Of a DNA stretch of 64,000 nucleotides, positions 11,311-20,535 are shown in pieces. This DNA is from Agrostemma githago. Its lineage: Eukaryota; Streptophyta; Magnoliopsida; Caryophyllales; Caryophyllaceae. The notes under the pieces are model-generated. The model worked only from the letters and a program-made list of their open reading frames with translations, was not told the DNA's origin and searched no databases. Made by a program: the position numbers and the translations under genes. The stretch is taken from the NCBI GenBank assembly GCA_958450325.1, contig OY288246.1:38186544-38250543 (forward strand), read 5' to 3'. Numbering within the stretch: position 1 is the stretch's first letter; every line of letters begins with the position of its first letter.

Positions 11311-12020
11311 CTTACGGACCAGGAAAGCCAGCAGTTTCACATGGAAGTTAGAGTGTTAACGGACACCATTCAATCACTGAGTTATCTCCACGGTGAAACA
11401 TAGAGAACGCAGAAGCAGAAACATAGAGAACGCAGAAGCAGATTGAGTCTTATGTAAATACTGTGAGTACTTTGTATCACCTTTAATAAAATATGTTGGC
11501 ATTCTTAGACATGTTGGGTAACTCAGTACTCGGGCTGTATAAACTTTGCTTCCACCAGAATATATGTCAGCAATGTTATCCAGTGAAAAAATAGCTGTCT
11601 TGTGTTCACATATTGTCTATACTCAAGAGAGGAGTCGAATAAATTTATATTAGCGAATAGTTAACATAAATTATCTATGTGGATAATATTTCACAAAAAT
11701 AAGAACATTACTAAAATCGAGAACAGGCATATGAAAACAAAATATACATTGATGAGACATGTCTCCATAGAATTATGAGTTATGAACCTTGTAAGTTGTA
11801 TGAAAGCACACAAACCAAACACACTAACTATTACTCGTAACTCTAATCAAGTAGAGAGTAATTTGGTTACATTTCAAAAGAAATCAGTTTTGTGAGAGGT
11901 ATCATGGGAGCTGATAGCCAGGATAAAAGGTCAGATAGAGAAAAAACATGTACAATTGGGCATAAAAGCCTAAATAAATAAGTAGGAAAAAATTGCATAT
12001 TATAGGGTTAGTGAAAGTAC
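11311..12020. other. CACTA interior, no gene seen
   Basis: AT-rich filler between captured fragments. A 22-bp unit (AACATAGAGAACGCAGAAGC...) is tandemly duplicated at about 11397-11441. No exon recognised. Confidence 0.5.
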
Positions 12021-12328
12021 CTGAACTTGTATATGAGCATCCTTCTGCTCGAGAATCTGAAGTGCTAAAGTCCCTTGAACGTCAAAATTACTGAGTTCTC
12101 CATCTCGCTTTAATGTCACGGTGAGTCTCTCCTCAACACACAAAGTTATGGGATCAGTTGGCGGAGGAGCAGCTTTAGACTTGCTTAGTGTGGGAGGCAC
12201 ATCCTCAACAATCATTTCCCCTTATGCTTTCAGGGATTCTAAAAATTGGTTGGTTTTCTGTGATTTACCAAGCTTCATTCCCATACCCTTAGGAGGAGCA
12301 TTGGCAGCCGTTGATGGAAAACTTGACA
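12021..12328 (-). pseudogene. Coatomer delta subunit, one captured exon
   Basis: A 308-bp exon with AG acceptor (12329-12330) and GT donor (12019-12020). It encodes APPKGMGMKLGKSQKTNQFL, then EMIVEDVPP, PPTDPITLCVEERLTVTLKR and SNFDVQGTLALQI, the linker and start of the mu-homology domain of delta-COP, a subunit of the COPI coat that recycles Golgi-ER cargo. An in-frame TAA at 12232-12234 sits where a Glu or similar codon is expected between LKA and GEM. Flanking delta-COP exons were not found. Same strand as the other captured fragments. Confidence 0.88.
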
Positions 12329-12913
12329 CTGCCAGCAAGATTAGCAATAGTTAAACTTGACACTGCCATTGAGAGTAATGTTCTTATTTCACAAATAATT
12401 AATTAATCTAATATTACTGGTCAAGGGTTCCCACGAATACTCGAGGATTAGCCAATTGTACTTGGCCATATAATCCTGTCTTGACCCAATCAAAAGATCA
12501 TCAAATGCTGCAATTTAAATAACTGTAACGATGAGATTGTGCAGTCAGCAGGAAAGTTGCTGAATCACAGAAATCGATAGCGACATTCATCAATATAATA
12601 CATAAACATCCTCACCACTAAAATATACTGTAGTATTTAAGTATTCATCATTGACTTCATAATATACTCCTAACATATATACTTGAGCATTGGCATTTAA
12701 GCCATTTCTTAGAATGCATAACTCTCATCTGCCATGGTTTAATGACGCTAAACTAAATTAAAATGAACTAAGTCAATTCAATCGACTAAGACATGGTCCA
12801 AAAGTGCTATGGGCAAACCAATTGACAGCCAAATCTCAAGATGATATTATGTCAACCAGCAAGAATTATAGGTAAGGAAAACACATGTACAAAAGTGCTA
12901 TGGGCAAACTTAC
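12329..12913. other. CACTA interior, no gene seen
   Basis: AT-rich sequence between the delta-COP and Asterix-like exons. I see no assignable exon or repeat. Confidence 0.45.
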
Positions 12914-13667
12914 ATCATGGCCATAAAAATCTGTTTAAGATCAGTCTCCATGTTCCTCATGTTCACCAGTGATTTTGCGCAAAAGATTATCGCAAGCCAA
13001 GATCCAGGCTTATACTGCACGGAACACCAAAACGTCAATTACTAGATGGTACAGTTCAATTCTTAGCTCAAATCTGCGCAAATGCTTGTTTTCATGGAGG
13101 AGCTACATAATAAGTTGATAAATCAAATTCGAATCCAATCCAATTCACTGGTACAACTGTACTTCAATTCCTATAATATCGAATTGAATTGAATCGAATT
13201 AAAACTTCGCTAACTAACATCAGCTAAACATTGAAAGTTGAAACAATGATTTTGAAAAAAAATCACGATCATTCACCAAAACTCCTGCTACTACTACTAC
13301 AATACTTCATGAATCAAATCATCAATTTATAAACTGAATTCAACGAATTAATCAATACATCGAACTAAAATCAGCAATCAGAGATCCAGTAATAGATCGC
13401 CGATCAACAACACCAAAACTAAAATCAAAAACTTGAATTCAATTCATAACTGAACACCGCAGATAATCAGCAATCGCAAATCAACAAAATAACGATCCAA
13501 ACTTGCAAAAAACTAAAGAAAAAGGAGCGAGAGATGAACGCGGAACATGACGCCGAGTACACCGAATAAGACGGCGAGAGAACCGGAGTAATCGACGCGG
13601 AGTTCAGGAGCTTGAACGAGAGAAGGTAACCTGAGGTTTTGCAGGAACACGAACAGATGAGGATGAT
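12914..13667 (-). pseudogene. Asterix/WDR83OS-like gene, two captured exons
   Basis: Exon 1 (about 13667-13540) encodes LVQAPELRVDYSGSLAVLFG and on to VLGVMFR, ending at a GT donor; after a 525-bp intron, exon 2 (13014-12914) starts at an AG and encodes YKPGSWLAIIFCAKSLVNMR and on to METDLKQIFMAMM, ending at GTAAGT. This matches the small membrane protein Asterix (WDR83OS), part of the ER PAT chaperone complex for multi-pass membrane proteins: first hydrophobic segment VDYSG...GVMFR and second segment WLAIIFCA. Phases join correctly. The last exon is missing and the N-terminal start is unclear (candidate ATG near 13668). It is the most upstream captured fragment. Confidence 0.85.
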
Positions 13668-13934
13668 GGAACATATGAGGATTGATTGAGCGTTCAACAC
13701 GAATAGATTGATCGAAGGATCGAAGAATTCGTGAAGAATTCTTGAGTTGATTTCATGAAGAATTCTGGAGTTGATTTAGATCGTTTTGGAGTTGATTTGT
13801 TGATTTCGGGAGTTGATTTCGTGTTTATTAAGAAGTCTGGAGTTGATTGAGCGTTCATCCTAGGGTTTCCTGAAGAATAGGTTTCATCCAGTTTATTAAA
13901 AATAGATGAGTAATTCTAGAGTGATTAGTTTAGG

Positions 13935-14203
13935 ACTAATAGACATGGGGTACTAGTTTATTAGTCTTATTTCAATATACATTGATTTTTCAGATGTGCT
14001 ACATCTATTCATATATTTTAGACGTAGGTTTTATTTTGACCTACGTCTATAATTTATAGACATGGGTTTTAATTTTAACCTATGTATATTCTCTTTTATA
14101 TACATAGGTTTTTAATATAACCTATGTCTATTAAAAATAGATGTGGGTTTTTCTATTGACCTATGTCTATTAGGTCATGTCTATGACTAATTTTGTAGTA
14201 GTG
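13935..14203. repeat. CACTA right terminus and subterminal repeats
   Basis: Copies of TAGACATGGGT(T) and its complement AACCTATGTCTATT at about 13940-14170, then the terminal inverted repeat TTTTGTAGTAGTG ending at 14203. Confidence 0.85.
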
Positions 14204-14205
14204 GT

Positions 14206-15192
14206 TTATGATTCGAACTTGAGTTTTTTTACCGAAAAACTACTAGTTCTCATGATAGCCCAACGCTTTTTCATACAACCAAAGGCTCGCTCAATGGCGT
14301 TACGAGCCGATGAATGTCGCAAGTTAAAAAGCTCCTTGGAATTTGTTGGGGTGTTCCCTCGCCACAAATTTAAGTGATATCGTGTACCTTTATATGGAGC
14401 TAAGAAACCCTCACCATTGGTATAACCCAAATCAACAAGAAAATACCTATCATTTGGTACATTTAGATTATAAGTTTGTCTTTGAAGAGCATCACGAAGA
14501 ACACGTTGATCGGAAGCAGACCCTTCCCACCCAGGTAAAACATAGTTGAAACAAAGTTGTGGGTCACACGTCGCTAAAACATTTGTGGTAATGTCACCCT
14601 TTCTATTTCGATACCTACCCCGCTCCTCGAGAAGGACAGTCATAGGTAAATGAGTTCCATCAAGGGCTCCAACAACACCCTCAAACCATTTCCACTTTTC
14701 ATCCTTAACAAAACTAGTATGGTTATCATTTCCTTTAACATAGTGTTTCCCAATTTTTAAAACTGCTCGAAGCACCCTATGAAATTGACGACTCACGGTC
14801 TCTCCCGATCGAACAAAGAGGGCTTGAATAGTTCAATTTTTTAGATTATGAGCAAGGGTATGTAGAAAAAATACAACAACTTCTTCATCCATGACATTCC
14901 TAGAAGTTACTAATCCACCCTTTGACCTTAGAACTCTAACTAATTTTTCAAAACATCGTCTATCAAAGCGCAATTGCTCATAACATTTGGTGTTATTTCT
15001 TAATGTATCTAACCACATTGCTCTTTTTTGGGATCGTTCATGTTCATTCCAAGATAACTCCTTTGCCTTATACCGTTGTTCATTTAGTGCCGCAACTGTA
15101 ACAATAACAAAATTCACAACTAGTATGATAAACTACATATCATCGTCTTCTTCTACACGAGCCCGTTTCCCTGATTCCCGTGTACTTAACAT
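14206..15192 (-). pseudogene. PIF/Harbinger DDE transposase (N-terminal and core)
   Basis: The N-terminal block (15117-14833) carries a helix-turn-helix region ending in HTLAHNLKN, followed by a TGA (14833-14835) in the same frame where a CGA Arg codon is expected. The core (14796-14206) has the DDE_Tnp_4 catalytic motifs: D in GALDGTHLPM, D in VDLGYTN, and E in NAIERAFGCMKKRW. Near 14225 a run of seven A residues on the coding strand appears to hold two extra bases, which throws the frame off just before the element is cut by the CACTA terminus at 14203. A further TAG near 15133 lies between a possible upstream ATG (15192) and the domain. The catalytic triad is intact but the gene is dead. 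Confidence 0.88.
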
Positions 15193-15315
15193 ATTGTTCT
15201 ATACAAATGATGAAAAATTATGACTATTATCAGACAAGTTAAACAATTTTGTGACGACTTAGTACGTAAAAGTTTTAAAAGCATGCTGGTTAAAGTAACC
15301 TTTCAACAAAAACTC
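15193..15315. other. Harbinger internal spacer
   Basis: Short region upstream of the transposase start; no signal seen beyond AT-richness. Confidence 0.4.
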
Positions 15316-15702
15316 AACCAATTACTCCAAAAACACACAAAAATCGATAAAAACATCATAATACGCAGCAATTATCAGCAACTTGCATAAAAAACCAATC
15401 AACTTGCTCCAAAAACACATCAAAAACAGATATTAACATCATAATACGCAGCAACAGTCAACAACCCAGCATAATAAACCCAACAACTTACTCCAAAAAC
15501 ACGTCAAAAATCGATATTAACATCATAATACACAGCAATTATCGGCAACCCAGCATAATAAACCCAACAAATTACTGCAGAAACACATCTAAAATCGATA
15601 AAAACATCATAATATGCAGCAATTATCAGAAACCGATCCAAAACATCATACTCTGTAATACGCAGCAATTATCAGAAACCCAACAAATTACTCCAAAAAC
15701 AT
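15316..15702. repeat. Tandem repeat of about 75 bp, five copies
   Basis: Degenerate tandem units containing CTCCAAAAACAC, AACATCATAATACGCAGCAA and TTATCAGCAACCC. The units differ by small indels. It lies upstream of the Harbinger transposase gene, within the element. Confidence 0.8.
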
Positions 15703-16306
15703 AGTGTAACTACTCAATTATACTGTAGTACAATTCAATCAAACCAAAAAAAATCATGATCCAAAGCACAAATCTAGGGTAAAACATGGTAAACCCTAAT
15801 TTGAATGTACGTATTATTCCACTTGATCTAAGAACAGTAGTTTTAATCAGATATTCAAATCATATTGACACAAACCCTAATCCTAACCCTAATTTGAATG
15901 TGCGCGAGTCTCAAATCCTAAATTCGTCGCACTCAAGAACAAACCCTAAAAACTAAACTGAAAAATTTTCAAGTTAAAAACAAGAGAAAACTTACAATGA
16001 TTCAATGGAGATGAATAATAGATGAATTAAAACGCATTTGCCCTATCAATTTGCTGAATTCGTAGCTTGATTAAGAAAGAAAGATGAGAGGAGGGGGAGA
16101 GAGATGAAGCGTAACCCTAAGAGGAAGGTGAAATGAATTTCAAAATGACAGGTATGGAGGTGTCATTTCTAATTGGGGCTTTTTCTTACGGGCCTCATTT
16201 CAATGGAATTTGGCAAAATTCTGATTTATAAATTATTTTGGTTCCCAAACAAAATATTTGGGCCAAATCCAGATTTCAAAATGAAATACAGCTTGCCAAA
16301 CGGACC
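15703..16306. other. Harbinger right end, non-coding
   Basis: Presumed promoter and 5' leader of the minus-strand transposase gene, ending in the probable terminal sequence GGTCCGTTTGGC (minus strand, 16295-16306). Inner bases near 16170-16290 hold short inverted words (ATTTTGAAATCTGGATTTGG and relatives). A telomere-like CCCTAA run occurs at about 15880-15892, too short to matter. Confidence 0.55.
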
Positions 16307-18171
16307 ATAAATGGTCATTATTTTGCCTTGTTCAAGTGAATGCGCAAAAGTGATACTGCCTACCTTATTTTATGATGTAATGAAGTCCACCTTATATACT
16401 AATGATGAACTACGGGTAAATTTGAGTCATAATAGGTCGTGTTCATTTGCCCCAACGTGGATCTTGTGGATTAAACATGTTATCGGATAAATGTCATGGT
16501 CATAAGTTGCTTATGTGAGTTAGAATACCGTCGGGATGCGTATCTGTCATGTGGGAGTCGTTTCAATGAGTCAAGCAAGGTCGATTTGCTAAATTACAGA
16601 CCGAGTACACTACCTGTATCTGAGTAAACAAAACACCAGATTTCATATTTTGGTCGCACTAAATGTAAAGAATTTCGACATGTTTGGTAAACTAATCATA
16701 TGTTGTTCATAATTGTCTGCATACATCCGTGATGAGTGTCTGTCTTTAATTAACAAGTACATGTGGAGTGATTGTTGGTTTTAAGTCACATGCTAGTGTC
16801 TAAATAAACACTTATACAAACCCAAGATTGGATGAACTATTTAATTAGTTGTTAGTCTTGAGGAATAAATATTGCATGTCACTTTCTAAGGGTCTTAGGC
16901 TATTAACATGATCATCTAAAAGTGTTCAGTTGTGTTATTGTTGTACCATGATAGTTATATTATTACTTTCTTAAATGTTTTTTCTGCATGTATGTATACA
17001 TGTGAATCTGAACTTGTTAACGATACAACTGTGTCAACATAGTATAGATTGGGAGTACGTGTCTTAATGATAAAACCGAGTCGTGAGATATAATGAAGAG
17101 ATCAGATGTCATAAGATTGTGATATCATCGTTTAAATTACTTGTAAGAATGTCCTAGTACTTGTGCTTAACAAGTCTAACGGTATCTATATAAGAGTAAT
17201 AATACCAACAGGGTGAAAAGAGAGTCACGATATTAAGATCCATTAAAGAAAGATAATAGGTACAATGACGGTACGAGGGTCTGGAATAATGAATAATAAG
17301 GGTCCAAGGCATATACGTGAGTTTGTTGTGTCATCACATATGATTCGTTGTCAAAAGGTCGGGTTATAGTACATGGTAACAACGTGTCAATCCTGAGTCC
17401 GTGCAGTAGATTAGAATATCACAGGCTATCATGTTCTGAGCGTGGGTAAATCGTCCTTGTGTGAACTAATTGTCTTACCTTTGGAATAGTTAAGACGTCT
17501 AGATATATGCAGAGTGTCTTAGAGCGAGAAATCACACAACTATATAAAGTTACAGGTATATCAGATGTGACATGCCAGCATGTGAAATGAGTCATGACAA
17601 GTATAATGAGTAAAAATGTAATGGTACTAATAAGCGGTCTGTTTTTATGAGACTATGTGCGTGAAATATGACATGAGAACTGGTATGAAATTAGTCTGTT
17701 GATACTTATGTTGAACCACGAGAAAAATCTAAGTGATGATGTTTGCACTTATTATTAGTAAAAAGAGAATTTATGTTATTGTAAAATGTTGAGGAATACG
17801 GAGTAAGACCTACCACTCGCGACGAGTTGATGGGTGAGTAAGTTTGGAAATATAGATGAAACACGAGGAACTTTTGTATTAGGCATGATGCCAAAGGAGT
17901 TGGAGGTCGTGAAATGACCAAGTGATAATTCGTATATGAGAAAATATGTTGAAAATAGTTATGATGGATCGCATGTGTCGATTCCCGATATTACCAACTT
18001 CCTCACCCCTAGTCAAGGTTACAAGTATATTCGTTTGAAAATTTTACTGTGATGTCCTTTGATGATTGAATATCGTCTTATATAAGAGAGTCAAGGAAAC
18101 AGTGATTTCGTTAGTGTCAAGATAGTGTTGTCATATATAAGATGTGTTGGGTAGCGTGAGTAGGAGATCAG
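16307..18171. other. Anonymous intergenic DNA
   Basis: About 1.9 kb with no long reading frame and no recognisable motif on either strand. Its position directly upstream of three copies of a gypsy pol-end/PPT junction suggests a heavily mutated retroelement interior, but I cannot show that from the sequence. Confidence 0.4.
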
Positions 18172-18694
18172 TGAACTTCGAGGCGAAGTTCCTTTTAAGG
18201 AGGGTAGGATGTCATACCCCGTTGTTTCCTATAATAAGTGTGCTTAATTATCGTGTCAGTCGTCGCGTAATAACTTGGAATGATTGTTGTTAATCACCCG
18301 TGCATGAATAGTTATTCAGTAGTACGTAATGCAAGTATAAAAGTTAGTAATATGATGAGTCATGTGATGTATTCAATTAAGTGTGAATGGTGTGAGGTGT
18401 CATTAGTCGGGAGCTATCGTTATTGGTTGGATCCTGAACTTCGAGACGAAGTTCTTATAAGGAGGGTATATTGTAATATTCGTCTCTGTTATATAACAAG
18501 TACACCTGTAATATCCCGTCTCGCTTATCCGCGTTACGCTACACATGTTAGTTTGGTGATTGGTCGATCAGTCAGCCGTTGAATAGTTGGTCGATCAGTC
18601 AGCCGTTGATTAGTTGGTCGGTCAGGTCGGTAAAGTTAGTCATTCCGTAGCGGGAGGTGAACTTCGGGACGAAGTTCTTTTAAGGAGGGTAGAT
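18172..18694 (+). repeat. Three tandem copies of a gypsy pol-end/PPT/LTR-start junction
   Basis: The block GAACTTCGRGRCGAAGTTC followed by TTTTAAGGAGGGTA and an LTR-like start (TGTMATACCC or close) occurs at about 18174-18228, 18437-18486 and 18659-18705. In gypsy elements this arrangement is the last pol codons, the polypurine tract and the first bases of the 3' LTR. Only the third copy leads into a long LTR. Between the second and third copy, TTGGTCGATCAGTCAGCCGT is itself duplicated (18558-18613). Confidence 0.75.
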
Positions 18695-19715
18695 TGTAAT
18701 ACCCGTCTTTTAAGTCTATCAGGTCTCGATTAATGAGTCGCAGTCAATGTAGTTAAGTGGGCGAAACAGAGCGTCCATTCTTATATACGAGTAGTTGTTA
18801 AACCCGTTTCTTTTCCCCATCACGTATATTGGTTATGCGCCCCCCACAATTCCTTTTCATTCATATTATATACAACATATACACAACCCTAAACTACTTT
18901 CACTCACAAAGCACGCTCAAGGAGAGAGAAATAGGAAGAGAGAAGAGGATTCGATCCCAAATCGTATCATAGCAATCCATTTATATGATTGAGTCATGTA
19001 AGTTCCTTAATTTTATTTTAGCGTTATTTAAGAGTATAATTAGGGTTTATTCGTGATTATCATTCCCAATATGAATTAGGAGGAAGATTAGATTAAAGAG
19101 ATTAATTAGGAAATAGTTACTGAAATTCTCAGATTCATTGTACTGTCTTGTGTTCATTGATTGATGTGTTTATGTTTCGAATTGAGAGAAAGTTAAGGAA
19201 TAAGCCCTAGTTTATTTCAAGTCTAGTTTATGCCTGTGAAATTTCGTAATCAGATTCAAAGCCGTTTCTGCTAGAGAATTTACTTGTCAACCGTTGTTTA
19301 TAAATCACTGATTCAGTAATGCTATATAGTAATGGGTGTAAAAACGAATTTATATATCATAATTGAGTTTGGATTTCAGCCAACATTAAATTTATTGAGT
19401 CAAGTTGATAATAGAAGTTGGAATGGAGTTAAAACGATTAGTCTAGTATTAGTAATTCATCAATAGTTTTTATGCAACGAATTCTGTCAGTCTGTAGAGA
19501 TAAGGTTTTAAGTTAATGTTAATATGATATTTAGATGAAGGTCATAATAGATAAATGGTAGACAAGACAATCACGGTTCTAACACAATTTGTCTCGTGTT
19601 AAGTGAAGTAGTATTTATTTAATTATGAGTTTTATAAGAAGAAAGTACAATGCTGTAAAATCGAAAGTTAAAATTAAGTCTTTAATGTTAGTAACGGCTT
19701 AGAGCGTGATCAATC

Positions 19716-20535
19716 TGATGTGAGTTAATATGAACTTTGAAACAAGAACGTGAAGAATGATTAGTATTCTGAAATGAACGTAAACAAAGTAACCAAAACA
19801 GATGGTAAGGATAGTTTGAGGATGAATAAACCGTAACCAAGGGATAGTATGCTTAGTGAAGTAGACCTATACTCCAACAAAGCGGGTGCTAAATCAAACA
19901 CGCGATTGAAGTAGCGAGTTTAGAGCTTGTAACGCGACTAACTCTAGACTTTGTCTTGTAAACAACAAGGACGTAAAAGAAAGCTTAGCTTTACTCAGTT
20001 TTGTAATGTCAATATTGGATGTTTTATTCATTCAAGTAGATGGCTATATATAGCCTACAAAAGACCCTTAAACCGGCTGGTTAGGGTGACAATAACAAAG
20101 CTACATGGTGACAAAAACAAAGCTTAAACCTATTGTGAACTAGGAGCTAAAAACAAAGCTTAAACCTATGTGAACTAGGAGTTAAAAACAAAGCTTAAGG
20201 AAGAGCATTCAGACGCGGCACACTATGTGAACTAGGAGACAAAAACAAAGCTAACAAGAGAGCATTTAGACGTGTACACCATGTGAACACAATCAGCTTC
20301 AAACACCCTCATAGCTTCAGTACACTCCCCATGCTTGAGTGAGTGTGAACCCAAGTTAATGCCTTCAAATTACCTTGATTATTTGCTCCTTTTACTCGTC
20401 CCACATACGAGCTAGCTCACCTTTTGAAGTAGGCATACTACTAAGCTGGTAGTAGGTGCTAATGTGGCTGGACTAAGACCATTAGGAGCTGAGGTGACTT
20501 CATTGAGCTCCTTAGTAGCTCCTTGATTCGGATCA
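19716..20535 (-). repeat. 3' LTR of the young family A element
   Basis: 820 bp. It has a 57-bp segment (about 20180-20237, between two copies of AAAAACAAAGCT) that is missing from the other LTR. Confidence 0.92.

Larger units (their letters stand above)
7035..14203. mobile_element. CACTA-type transposon carrying host gene exons (Pack-CACTA-like)
   Basis: A 7169-bp insertion with 13-bp perfect inverted termini CACTACTACAAAA at both ends and subterminal arrays of the word ATAGACATGGGTT in both orientations (7053-7345 and 13935-14180), both hallmarks of CACTA elements. No TNPA/TNPD-like transposase is visible, so it is non-autonomous. Its interior holds, all on the minus strand, exon-intron fragments of an Asterix-like gene, coatomer delta, CK2 alpha, TRS130 and an unidentified tail. 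The flanking triplets (ACT at 7032-7034 and GTT at 14204-14206) do not match, and transposase sequence is missing across the junction, so a deletion accompanied or followed insertion. Confidence 0.83.
5588..16306 (-). mobile_element. PIF/Harbinger DNA transposon, decayed, split by CACTA
   Basis: Carries the two genes diagnostic of PIF/Harbinger elements on the same strand: a DDE transposase (14206-15190 plus 6927-7034) and a MYB/SANT-like protein (5588-6732). The probable right terminus reads inward TGGTCCGTTTGGCAAG on the minus strand (about 16292-16307) and abuts TAA, compatible with the 3-bp TWA target of this superfamily. The left end is lost at the junction with the Tat fragment at 5587/5588. 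A 7.2-kb CACTA-type element sits inside the transposase gene. Confidence 0.8.

Noticed and set aside
15880..15960. Interstitial telomeric repeat (CCCTAA words)
   Set aside because: Only two or three CCCTAA units; chance-level.
16307..18171. Hidden pol remnant
   Set aside because: No RT, RNase H or integrase motif could be read in any frame, so not called beyond anonymous DNA.
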